Assembly: GCF_963259705.1 (NCBI RefSeq)
Contig: NC_081861.1
Coordinates: forward strand, 103,244,226-103,308,225
Length of the DNA: 64,000 bases
DNA from: Myotis daubentonii
Taxonomy: Eukaryota > Chordata > Mammalia > Chiroptera > Vespertilionidae
Reading direction: 5' to 3'
The notes below the pieces were generated by a model. The model saw nothing but the letters and a program-made list of their open reading frames with translations, was not told where the DNA came from and did not search any database. The stretch's first letter is position 1. Every line of letters begins with the position of its first letter. The position numbers were made by a program, and so were the translations under genes. Below, one piece after another: positions 43,752-54,714 of the stretch.

Positions 43752-46700
43752 TTAATCTTTCTCTAACTGGCTTTTTTCACTTAGCATAATGGTCTCCATT
43801 GCCCTAGGAGCAGTATCAATGAAGAAGTTCCTTTGGCATATGTCTGCGATTTCATTGCCTGTACATTCCTCTAGTATTGTTATGGTTTCCCATCTTATGT
43901 TTAAGTCCTTTATCCATTTTGAGTTTATTTTTGTGTATGGTGTAAGTTGGTGGTCTAGTTTCATCTTCTTGCATATATCTGTTAAATTTTCCCAACACCA
44001 TTTAGTGAAGAGACTGTCTTGACTCCATTGTATGCTCTTGCCTCCTTTGTTGAATATTAATTGGGCATAGTGGTTTGGGTCAATTTCTGGGCTCTCTATT
44101 CTATTCCAGTGATCTATATGTCTGTTCTTGTGCCAGTACCAAGCTGTTTTGAGAACAGTGGCTTTGTAATACAGCTTGATATCTGGTATTGAGATCCCAC
44201 CTACTTGGTTCTTCTTTCTCAGCATTGCTGCAGCTATTTGAGGTCTTTTTTTATTCCAGATGAATTTTTGGCACATTCATTCTAGATCTGTGAAATATGC
44301 CGTTGGCATTTAATGGGGATTGCATTGAATCTATAGATTGCTTTGGGCAGTATGGACATGTTGATGATGTTGATTCTACCAATCCATGAACATGGTATGT
44401 TCTTCCATCTGTTTATATCTTCCTCTATCTCTTTTTTCAGTGTCCTGTAGTTTTTCGCATATAGGTCTTTTACCTCCTTAGTTAAGTTTATTCCTAGGTA
44501 TCTTAATTTTATTGGGGCAATGGTAAATGGGATTGCTTTTTTAGTTTCTCTTACTGTAAGTTCACTATTGGTGTAAAGAAATGCCATAGATTTTTTGGAG
44601 TTAATTTTGTATCCTGCAACATTGCCGAATTCATTTATTAATCCTAATAATTTTTTATGGAGTCTTTAGGATTTTCTATGTACAGTATCATGTCATCTGC
44701 GAATAAGGACAGTTTTACTTCTTCTTTCCCAATTTGGATGCCTTTTATTTCTTCTTGTCCGATCACAATGGCTAGTACTTCCAGTACTATGTCAAACAGA
44801 AGTGGTGAGAGTGAGCATCCCTGTCTTGTTCCTGTTCTTAGGGGAAATGGTTTTAGTTTTTACCCATTGAGTATGATGATGGCTATGGGTTTGTTACATA
44901 CAGCTTTTATTATGTTGAGGTATGATCCTTCTATTCCCACCTTGCTGAGAGTTTTTATCAAGAAAGGATGTTGGATTTTGACAAATGTTTTTTCTGTGTC
45001 ACTTGATATGATTATGTGATTTTTATGTTTCAATTTGTTTATGTGATGTATCACATTTATTGATTTGTGGATATGGTACCATCCGTGCATCCCCAGGATA
45101 AATCCTACTTGGTCATGGTGTATGACCTTTCTGATGTATTGCTGGAACTGATTTGTTAGAATTTTGTTGAGTATTTTGGCATCTATGTTCATGAGGAATA
45201 TTGGCCTGTAATTCTCTTTCATTGTGTTGTCTTCATCTTGTTTGGTATTAGGGTGATGCTAGCTTCATAGAATGAGCTTGGAAGTGTTCCTTCCTCTTGA
45301 ATTTTTTGGAATAGTCTGAGGAGGATAGGTTTTAGTTCTTTCTTAAATGTTTAGTAAAACTCCCCTGTGAAGTCGACTGGACCCAGGCTTTTGTTTGCTG
45401 GGAGCTTTTTGATGACTGCTTCAATTTCTTCCATAGTTATTGGCCTATTGAGATTTTTAGAATCTTCCTGATTGAGTTTTGGAAGATTGTTTTTTCTAGT
45501 AATATGTCCATTTCCTCTAGTTTGCCAGAGTAGAGTTGTTCATAGTATTTTTTAACAACCCTTTTCAGTTCTGTGGGGTCTGTTGTTATTTCGCCTCTTT
45601 CATTTCTGTTTTGTTTATTTGGGTCCTCTCTCTTTGATTCTTGGTGAGCCTGGCTAGAGGTTCATCAATCTTGTTTATCGTTTCAAAGAACCAGCTCTTG
45701 GTTTCATTGATCTTCTGTATTGTTTTTTTGGTCTCTATGTCATTTATTTCTGCTCTAATATTTATTAGCTCCTTCCTTCAGCTCACTCTGGGGTTTTCTT
45801 GTTGCTCTCTTTCTAATTCTGAGTTGTAGAGTTAGATGATTTACTATAATTTTTTCTTGTTTTTTTTTTGTTTGTTTGTTTGTTTTGTTGTTTTGTTTTG
45901 TTTTGTTTTTTTGAGGTGGGCCTGTAGAGCTATGAACTTCCCTCTCAGGACTGCTTTCATTGTATCCCATAGATTTTGGATTGTTGTGTTTTAATTGTCC
46001 TTAGTTTTCAGGGTGTTTTTAATTTCTTCTTTGATCTCATTGGTAACCCAATCATTATTTAGTAACATGCTATTCAGCTTCCAAGTGTTTGAGTTTTTTG
46101 GATTGTTTCTATTGTAGCTTATTTCTAATATTATGTCATTGTGGTCTGAGAAGATGCTTGGTAAGATTTCAATCTTCTTGAATTTGTGGAGACTTTACTT
46201 GTGACCCAATATGTGGTTTATTTTTAAAAATGTCCCATGTGCACTTGAGAAGAAGGTATATTCCATGGCTTCGGGGTGAAATATTCTGAATATGTCAATT
46301 AAGTCTATCTGATCTAGTGAATCTATTAAGATTGCTATTTCTTTGCTGATTTTTTGTCTAGAGGACTTATCCATTGAAGTCAGTGGTGTGTTTAAGTCCC
46401 TTATTATGATTGTATTGTTGTCTATCTCTCCCTTGATATCTTCCAGGGTGTTTTTTTTATGTATTTGGGTGTTCCTGCATTGGGTGCATATATGTTTACC
46501 AGGGTTATATCTTCTTGTTGTATTGATCCCTTTAGTATTATGAAGTGGCCTTCCTTATCTCTTGTTATGGCCTTCACATTGATGTCTATTTTGTCAGATA
46601 TAATTATTGCTACCCCAGCTTTTGTTTCATTTCCATTTGCCTGAAAGATATTTTTCCATCCCTTCACTTTCTGTCTGTGTCAGTCCCTTCTTCTGAGGTG

Positions 46701-46810
46701 GGTCTCTTGTAGACAGTATATATATGGGTCATGCCTTTTTATCCATTCAGCCACTCGATGTCTTTTGATTGGAGCACTTAGTCCATTTACATTTAAATTT
46801 GTTATTGAGT
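43752..46810 (-). pseudogene. L1-4 ORF2 (endonuclease and reverse transcriptase), broken
   Basis: The C-terminal 174-codon open piece (43,752-44,276) reads [23 protein letters not shown] fingers/palm pieces lie at 44,282-45,222 ([25 protein letters not shown]). The endonuclease domain lies at 46,422-46,800 (AGVAIIISDKI, and LQETH-like codons near 46,700). Order is correct for L1 ORF2p (endonuclease, RT, Cys-rich end) but frameshifts separate the pieces. Confidence 0.88.
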
Positions 46811-46876
46811 GGTATTTGTTTGTAGTAATTTCTATTTTTGTTCCTGTGTTCTTTCTTTCCTTTTTATTTCCTCTTT

Positions 46877-47440
46877 TTACAGCATTTCCTTTAGCATTTC
46901 TTGCATTGCAGGCTCGGTTGCTTTTTTTTTTTTTTTTTCTGCAAAGCTCCTGATTTCCCCTTCAATTTTGATTGATAGTCTTGCTGGATAGAGTATTCTT
47001 GGATTCAGTCTTTTGCTTTGCAACACTTGGTATACCTCCTTCCATTCCCTTCTAGCTTGATGCGTTTCTGTTGAGAAATAATTTTGTAACCTTATGGGGG
47101 ATCCTCTGTCTCTTTCTTGCAACTTTTTTCTTCCCCATATCTGGGAAGTTTTCTGACATTATTTCTTCAAATAGATTTTCTAATCCTTGCTGCTCTTCTT
47201 GTCCTTCTGGCAGCCCTATTATGTGTATGTTACTTTGTTTCATGTTGTTCCAAAGCTCCCTGAGGCTCTCCTCCTGCTTTTTAATTTTTTTCTCCAGTTG
47301 CTGTTCAGATTGAGCTTGTTTCTCTACCTTATCTTTTAACTCACTAATTCGGTCCTCTGCTTCTTCTAGTCTACTGTTGAAACCTTCCATGGTGTTTTTG
47401 ATTGTAGCTATATCACATTTCATTTATTCCTGATTCTTGA
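46877..47440 (-). pseudogene. L1-4 ORF1, broken with internal deletion
   Basis: The N-terminal piece 47,052-47,423 holds a coiled coil (NSRLEEAEDRISELKDKVEK) and the RRM start NIHIIGLPEGQEEQ. The C-terminal piece 46,877-47,122 reads YFSTETHQARREWKEVYQVL and LNPRILYPARLSIKIEGEI. The two overlap in different frames, and the middle of the C-terminal domain (the RHIIIKMP-type segment) is missing. Confidence 0.87.
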
Positions 47441-48046
47441 ATAGGTTGTTGATTTTCTCCATTACTCTGAATTCTTTTTCTGTCATGTTGCATGCTTCAA
47501 TTTCATTAATTTCCTTTCTTGGTGACTCCTCATTTTCTTAACTCTGGGGGTTGTGTCGTCTCCCCATTCTGACTATCTCCTGATGGTTCAAACGTCGAGT
47601 TTCATGGGCTTGGGCCATGTGCAGTGGGAGCTTCACACCACCCTAATGTCACTGGAGAGCTCTGACACTAAGATGTGTGGTTGTGGTGGGTTGGTGGGAA
47701 CCAGGCTCGCCCAGAGTCAGCATTACCAGTGTTCAGTGTGGCCTCGTGTGCACACCTAGAATCAGGGACCCTGCCTGCACCATGCTGAAACAGAGAGCCC
47801 CCTGGAATGTGTTGAAAATCAGAGTCCCCTAGTGTGTGCCAGGAGTCAGAGTTCCCCAAGAATCCAGTATCAGTGTCTGTTGCTTCGCATGGCCTCGCAT
47901 TGAGAATCAGGGTCCCTGTGTGCACATGCACCAAGAATTGGAGTCACTGGCTCTTACTGTGAATGCACAGGGAATCAGGGATCCCAGGTGCAGGTGATAA
48001 GAAACACAGTCAAGTCACTGGTGCTTGGTGCTGCATCCTGCCCTGA

Positions 48047-48352
48047 GAATTGAGGTCCTGGGGCCTATTCTGCATGGGACAAGTTCCCAGTGTTCTCATG
48101 TTAGCCCCCAGGCCAAGGTTCCTACAGCCTGCGCTGTGCAGGACAAGTTCCTGGTGTTCGCGTATTAGCCCCCAGACCAAGGTTCCTACAGCCTGCGCTG
48201 CGCAGGACAAGTTCCTCATGTTTGCGCATTAGCTCCCAGGCTAAGGTTCCTACAGCCTGCGCTGCACAGGACAAGTTCTCAGTGTTGTGCATTAGCTCCC
48301 AGACCAAGGTTCCTACATCCTGCGCTGGGCGGGACAAGTTCCCGGTGTTCTC
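48047..48352 (-). repeat. 64-bp tandem monomers in the L1-4 5'UTR
   Basis: CCAAGGTTCCTACAGCCTGCG-containing units begin at 48,111, 48,175, 48,239 and 48,302, i.e. spacings of 64, 64 and 63 bp, with a partial unit to the left. More degenerate repeats (AGAATCAGGG-type) lie at 47,755-47,960. The position at the 5' end of the L1 suggests promoter monomers comparable in kind to those of rodent L1 (inference). Confidence 0.88.
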
Positions 48353-48353
48353 T

Positions 48354-51290
48354 GTTAGTTCTTCTTTGAATGTTTGAGAAAACTCCCCTGTGAAACTGTC
48401 CAGACCAGGACTTTTGTTTGCTTAGAGTTTTTTAATTACTGCTTCAAGTTCATCAGTTGTTATTGGCCTATCCAGGTTTTCTGATTCTTCCTGATTTAGT
48501 TTTGGAAGGTTTTATTTTTCTCAGAATTTATTTATTTCATCCACCTTGTCCAGCTTGTTGACATACAGTTGCTCATAGTATTTTCTTACAATCCTTTGTA
48601 TTTCTGTGGTGTCAGTTTTTACTTCACTGTTTTCATTTCTGATTTCATCTATTTGGGTCCTTTTTCTTTGTTTGTTCATGAGTCTGGCTAAAAGTTCATC
48701 AATCTTGTTTATTTTTTCAAAGAACTAGCTTCTGGCTTCATTGATTTTTTTGTATTCTTTTTTTAGTCTCTTTGTCATTTATTTCTGCTCTAGACTTTAT
48801 TACTTCCTTCCTTCTACTTACTTTGGACTTTTCTTGTTCTCTTTCTAATTCTTTAAGTTGTAGGGCTAACTAGTTTATTATTAATTTTTCTTGTGTTTTT
48901 TGTTTTTTTCAGGTAGGCCTGTAGTGCTATGAAATTCACTGTTAGGACTTCTTTTGCTGTGTCCCAGAGATATTGTGTTGTTGTGTGTTCATTTTCATTT
49001 GTTTCTAGGATTTTTTAAAAAATTTATTTCTTGATCCCATTGGTAACCCATTCATTGTTTTATAACATGCAATTTAGCTTCCATGTGCTTGAATGTTTTT
49101 GAGTGTTTTTACTGTAGTTCATTTCTAATTTTATTCCATTGTGATCTGAGAAGATGCTTGATATGATTTCAATCTTCATGAACTTGTAGAGACTTGTTTT
49201 GTGTTCTTAAATGGGGTGTATCTTTGAGAATGACCCATGTGCACTTGAGAAGAATGTATATTCTGCAGCTTCAGTGTGAATTGTTCTATAAATGTCTATT
49301 AAGTCCATCTGATTTGGTGTGTCATTTAGAGGCACTGTTTCCTTGTTAAGTTTTTGTCTGGAAGTTCTATCCAGTGAAATCAGCAGAGTGTTAAAGTGCC
49401 CTGCTATGACTGTATTGCTGTCAATCTATCCTTTAAAGTCCTCCAGAAGTTTTTATTTTTTTAATTTTTAAATATATTTAGGTGTTTCTTATATTGGATG
49501 CATATATGTTTTTTAGGGTTATATCCTCTTGTTGGAGCAATCCATTTAGTATTATGTAATGTGACTTTTATTTTCCTTTGTTATGGCCTTCATTTTGAAG
49601 CCTATTTTGTCAGATATGAATTTTGCTACCCCCACTTTTTATTCATTTCAATTTGCATGGAAATATTTTTCCATCCTTTTACTCTTATCCTGTATATGTC
49701 TTTTGTCCTGAGGTGGGTCTCTTGTAGACAGTATATATTTGGGTCATGTTTTGTATCCATTCAGCTACCTTAAGTTTTTGATTGGAGTTTTTAAGCCATT
49801 TATATTTAAAATTATTATTGATAGGTACTTATTTGTGCCTATGTGTCTTTCTCTTTCTCTTCTCATTACAGCAGTCCTTTTAGCATTTCTTGCAGTACTG
49901 GTTTGGTGGTGATATACTCCTTTAGCCTTTTTTTTTTTTTTTTTGGTTTAGGAAGCTCTTTATCTCATCATCTATTTTGAATGATAGCCTTGATGGATAT
50001 AGTAATCTTGATTTGATTTCAGATCCTTGTTTTTCATTACCTTGAATAATTCATGCCATTCCCTTATGACCTGTATAATGTCTGATGAAAAGTCATCCTA
50101 CAGCCTTAGGGGAGCTCCTTTGTAGGTAACTAATTGCTTTTCCCCTGTTGCCTTTAAGATTCTCTTTTTGTTTTAAGTTTTGGACATTTTAATTATGATG
50201 CATATGGGTGTAGACCTGTTTGGAGTAAACCAGGGTGGCTGCCTTTTGATCTCTAACCCTAGAGCCACCAACCCTGGATTCTATTCACACAGCTCCAGTC
50301 CACTCTGCCCTCCCTCTGGTGTAGCCCAAAGTGAGTGGCTGCATATGAATTTTTGTGCTTTGGCACTTTAAAAGTGTGCCTGAATTTCAAACTATCTTTC
50401 CCAGGCAAGCAGCAATCCTGCTTTTTTTAAAGCTTTCAAACTTTATTATTATTTTTTAAATCTTTATTGTTGAAAATATTACATATGTCCCCCACTGACC
50501 TCTCTTAGTCTGCCCGCATCCCCCACCACAGTCTCTGTCCATGGGTTGTGCATGTATGTATACAAGTTCATTGGTTGATCTGTTCCCACCCACCCACACT
50601 CCCCTGCCTTCCTTCTGAGGATTGGCAGTCTGCTCAATGCCTCTATGTCTCTGGATCTATTTTGTTCATCAGTTAATTTTGTTAATCAAATTCTATATAT
50701 GAGTGAGAGCATGTGATACTTATTTTTCTCTGACTGGAGTATTCACTTAGCATAATACTCTCCATGTCCATCCATGCGGCTGCAAATGGTAAGAGTTCTT
50801 CATTTTTTACAGCCGCATAGTATTCCATTGTGTAGATGTACCACTGTGGTTTTTAATCCACTCATCTACAGATGGGCACTTAGGCTGTTTCCAAATCTTA
50901 GCTATAGTAAATTGCACTGCTGTGAACATAGGGGTGCATATCCTGATGCGTTTCACTGACACATGTTATATTGGCACCTTTCCCAGTTCTGGTGTTCTCT
51001 GATGCAGGGTCCAGCTTGAGGTTTAGACCCCAGAGTTCTCAGTGGAAACCCTACACAACTGGGATATGCCTCTGGAACTTTAGCTGCTGTCTGTGGGAGC
51101 CTGGCCAGCCCTTTTATTCATCTACCATCCTACCAGTCTCTATGCAGTCTCTACTTTCCATTCTTGGTTATCAGGGTCTCTCCAGGTAGTATTCTGTTGA
51201 TTATTCAGTATTTTTTTCTGTATTTTAGTTGTAATTCCAATTTGGTCCAGAGAGATTGTCAGTGTAGCTTTCACTTATTCTGCCACCCTT
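48354..51290 (-). mobile_element. L1-5, older L1 from mid-ORF2 to 5'UTR, split by L1-6
   Basis: In complement: ORF2 RT linker and endonuclease (48,354-49,800), ORF1 C-terminal part (49,860-50,180), 5'UTR (50,220-50,447 and 50,943-51,290). It starts exactly where L1-4's monomers end, in the middle of ORF2, so L1-4 probably inserted into it. The 3' half is not recognisable to the left. Confidence 0.78.
50448..50942 (-). mobile_element. L1-6, 5'-truncated L1 3' end nested in L1-5
   Basis: The complement ends with the CAATAAAGATTTAAAAAA tail at 50,448, followed by 3'UTR and the last ORF2 bases (GGAATACTATGC block near 50,820). About 495 bp. The flanking L1-5 5'UTR continues on either side. Confidence 0.82.
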
Positions 51291-52924
51291 TTGTAATTTC
51301 CTGTGAAGGAATGGATTTGAAACAAACCTAGAGAAACCTACAGTTGTAAAGGGGAGGACTGAGGTCAGGAATAGGTTTTGGACATAGATATATTTCTTGT
51401 AGGACATTAAAATGTTCAAATAACTTCATTGTTCTGTAATCATTGATTTAAACATACTGGATCATTAAATCTGCATAAATATAAAATATACAAAACTCAA
51501 GGTCTCTTAAAAATGTTAAGCATACACTTCTTCTTTGCTCACACTATTTCTCTACCATGTATGTCTTTGCTTCTCTTGTATATCTAGCCTTACAAATTAT
51601 TTAATATTCAACTAAAATCTTACTTCTCTGTAAAACCACATCATTTCCTCTATTCAGTGAAGTCTTTGAAGGTACCCATTAAGGACAATATAATACGTTC
51701 TACTCTAGAGAATATTGAAATTGAAACTAATTTTCTATATGGATGTTAAGACTTTGGTAGTTTCTGTTGCTACATTAATTAAGGCTTGCATGTTTCTTTC
51801 TCTGTGGGAAACTACATTTTGGATATAAACTAGAGAGTCTATTGATATATAGTAATCACATAGTTAATCTAATTTTATCAGCATCATGCAAATAGTAGGT
51901 GCTCAATAAATATATGTTGAGTCATTTAAAAGAAAATATATACTGATTAACTATATATCCAAAAGAATAGTTTCTATAAAGTTGACATCAATAACTGTAA
52001 CAAGATTTATGCCCTCATTCTCCTTCCCTTTAATTACCATGAATAACACTAAGAGCTTAGGGCCTGAGAAGAGATTATTTTTTCTACATTTATTGAGAAA
52101 TAATTAACACATTTAAATTATACAACATGATGATTTCAAATACAATCTGAGGCATACATGCCACTGAGTCACTGTATCTTGGACATTAGTTTAGTTTGTT
52201 GAATACAAATGAGGCTGGCTTTTAACTAGGCAATAATATTACAGCAGACTCTGACTTTTTATTTCTGTAAAATATATTTACCAGCTGATTATTAAATATT
52301 AAAACATTAAAAATGTTCCTATAAGTTTGATTCCTTTTTGTTTTGATGGCGTGGTTGTTGCCATTAACAAAGACTATATATGCCTTCTTTGCTCAGTAGA
52401 GAACTGGAGTAGGTGAAAAATAAAAATAGCATCTCACAAGATCAGTTACTTTTCCCCCTCTCTCATCTAAATTCCTAATTCTTTTATTTCAAATGGATTC
52501 AATTAAGTGTTGATCAAGTCAGATCTGGTGAGCTTCATCTAAGTTTTTTATAGTGCTAGAAACCTGCTCTTACTCTTGCTACCACTCTGTCTTCTTTGGT
52601 CTATTCTTTTTGGCCAGCAGCGGCCTCCTAGTTAGATTCCCATTGTCTATCTGAGTTAGTCCCAACTGGAAATCAATGAGATTTACTATCTTGGCCACTT
52701 TTGAAATGATGTTAATAGAACAGCAACTCTGAGAGGAAGGAGAAAACCATAAAAGACCACATCAGCCTAGCCCCAGAATCAGAGAGGTCATACAAGGAAA
52801 CTTAACCTGTGTCATTGGTTATTCGTAGCTTATATACTGGTTGCATGTGGATATAAAATTTTATTTAGTATCACTTCAATATATCTTCTTTGGCATCCAC
52901 TACCAATAGCATAAAAACTAAGAT
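51291..52924. other. Old non-genic DNA with L2/L1M relics
   Basis: An L2 tail-like stretch lies at about 51,875-51,925 (TAGTAGGTGCTCAATAAAT) and an old L1 3'UTR-like piece at about 52,080-52,140 (TTTATTGAGAAATAATTAAC). The rest shows no gene or named repeat. Confidence 0.5.
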
Positions 52925-53101
52925 TCCTTGCTGTTAGAGCTGCATTCCGTTCACCAGAAGGCAGCGGGTTTAATTCCCAGTCTGGGCACATACCTAGGTT
53001 GCAGATTTCATCCCTAGTCCAGCTCTTGCAGAGACAGCCTATTGATGTCTCTATCTCTCTCCCTCCCTTGTTCCCTCTTCCACACTGTAAAATCAATTAA
53101 A
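52925..53101 (+). mobile_element. Diverged Ves SINE
   Basis: The B-box region GGGTTTAATTCCCAG, the body GGGCACATACCTAGGTTGCAG and the tail CTCTCCCTCCC ... AAAATCAATTAAAC are in Ves order; the A box is decayed. Older than the copies in the HAL1. Confidence 0.8.
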
Positions 53102-53639
53102 CAAGTTCTTATTTAAACAAACAAAAAACCCAGACTCCTTTACCCAACTCCACCTACACCCATTTCTCCACCCCAGATAAATTAGTTTTTTTCACTTTCA
53201 GGATTTTTCATTTATTTGCCTCCTAAACCTTTTCTCCAGAAGACACCTTCTACTCCTCTGCCTATTAAAATTCCAGCATCCTCTACCTTACATACCACCT
53301 GATTCAGAAATGTATCTCTATTCTTATCACACTCAGTGATGTCTTTTTCTTTTGTGCTCCTGTAGCACCAATTGGTAGAGCCACACCTATTGTACTTTAC
53401 ATACCTGGCATAGAATCTACATTAGAAAGGACACTTAGAATTTTCCTCTATATAACAAGAGTTTAAGAGCAGCAATCCAGGTAGAAAGAGACAGAGACTG
53501 GGTGAAGTTTCTTAGGAGATATGACATTGCAGAATCAAAAAAATGCTATTTTGTCAATATTATAGAATGAAGGAATAAGACCAGATGAAGAGAGAGCTGA
53601 ATACCATCCCCCGAACCACACCCAGGTCATTCCTTAATG

Positions 53640-53955
53640 TAGCCACTATCAATTGTCCTCATTTAAGGGGAAGAAACAGAGAGATCCAAAGTGTTGTCAG
53701 AGTCTTATAGTAAGTGAACCCACAGTAAGTGGTGTTGGAATAGGAACTCAGATTCCGATATTCTGATTCCTAGTTCTGTTCTCATTCCATCACCTTATGG
53801 TACCTTTTAAGTTATTTATTCAACTCTATGCATATGTTATTTTTATTTTATTATTTAAATTCTGAGTTCCCTAAAGGCAGGAATTGAGTCATATTAATTT
53901 CTACTTCTTAAAACATAGTTTAGCACTGGACTTGGGCACCAAGTAAGCGGTTTAT
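53640..53955 (-). mobile_element. MIR relic followed by L2 tail relic
   Basis: At 53,640-53,790 the complement reads like MIR (AGTCTTATAGTAAGTGAACCC, GATTCCTAGTTCTG order). At 53,860-53,955 the plus strand reads like the L2 end (TTCCCTAAAGGCAGGAATTGAG ... TAGCACTGGACTTGGGCACCAAGTAAG). The two are separate old insertions listed together because the ends are vague. Confidence 0.55.
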
Positions 53956-53961
53956 AAATAG

Positions 53962-54450
53962 GCCTTCACCCACTATTGACTGTGTCCATGGGTTAATGCA
54001 TATATACATACAAGTCCTTTGGTTGATCTCTTCCCACCCACCCACCCCTGCCTTCCCTCTGATATTCAACAGTCTGTTCCATGCTTCTGTGTCTCTGAAT
54101 CTATTTTACTCATCAGTTTATTTTGTTCATTAGATTCCACATGTGAGTGAGATCATGTGATACTTACCATTCTCTGACTGGCTTATATCATTTAGCATAA
54201 TGCTCTCCATGTCCCTCCATGCTGTCTGAGAGGGTAAGAGAGCCTCCTTTCTTACTGCTGCATAGTATTCGATGATGTAAATGTACCATAGCTTTTTTTA
54301 TCCACGAATCTACTGATACACACTTGGGCTGTTTCCAGATCTTAGGTATTATAAATGGTACTGCTATGAACATAGGGGTGCATATGTTGTTTCTGATTGG
54401 TGTTTCTTAGGCTATATTACTAGAAGTGGGATGCTGGTATTTAAATTGTT
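53962..54450 (-). mobile_element. L1-7, 3'-end fragment
   Basis: Complement of the 3'UTR (CCATGGGTTAATGCATATATAC region) and the last ORF2 part (GCATAGTATTCGATGATGTAA). About 490 bp, 5'-truncated and without an obvious poly(T) at its left end. Confidence 0.8.
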
Positions 54451-54504
54451 AATTTTTTTTCTTTCCAATTATTCAACTTCTATTAATTAAAAAAATAAGA
54501 AAGC

Positions 54505-54714
54505 AGCCAGGCAAGTGTGGTTCAGTGGTTAAGTGTTGACCTATGAGCCAGGTGGTCATGGTTTTATTCCAGGTCAAGGCACATGCCCAGGTTGTGGCTT
54601 GATCCCCAGTGGGGGGCATGTAAGGAACAGCCAACCATTGATCTTATCTCATCATTGATATTTGTATCTCTCTCCCCATCCTTTCCTAGCTCTGAAATCA
54701 ATAAAAACATATTT
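54505..54714 (+). mobile_element. Ves SINE
   Basis: Head GCCAGGCAAGTGTGGTTCAG, B-box-like GGTTTTATTCC, tail TCTGAAATCAATAAAAACAT. Flanking direct repeat AAAAAATAA(G/C)AAAGCA on both sides. Head variant like that at 7,760. Confidence 0.88.

Larger units (their letters stand above)
43450..48353 (-). mobile_element. L1-4, near full-length L1 with 5'UTR monomers
   Basis: The 3' tail is at about 43,450. The 3'UTR to 43,780 meets ORF2 with a small deletion near 43,795. ORF2 runs to about 46,800, ORF1 to about 47,440 and a 5'UTR to 48,353. It is the most complete L1 in the window and the only one with a tandemly repeated 5'UTR. Stops and frameshifts in both ORFs make it immobile. Confidence 0.9.

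Noticed and set aside
48111..48352. Regularly spaced repeats resembling a CRISPR array
   Set aside because: The units are contiguous 64-bp tandem monomers without spacers, inside an L1 5'UTR of a mammalian genome.
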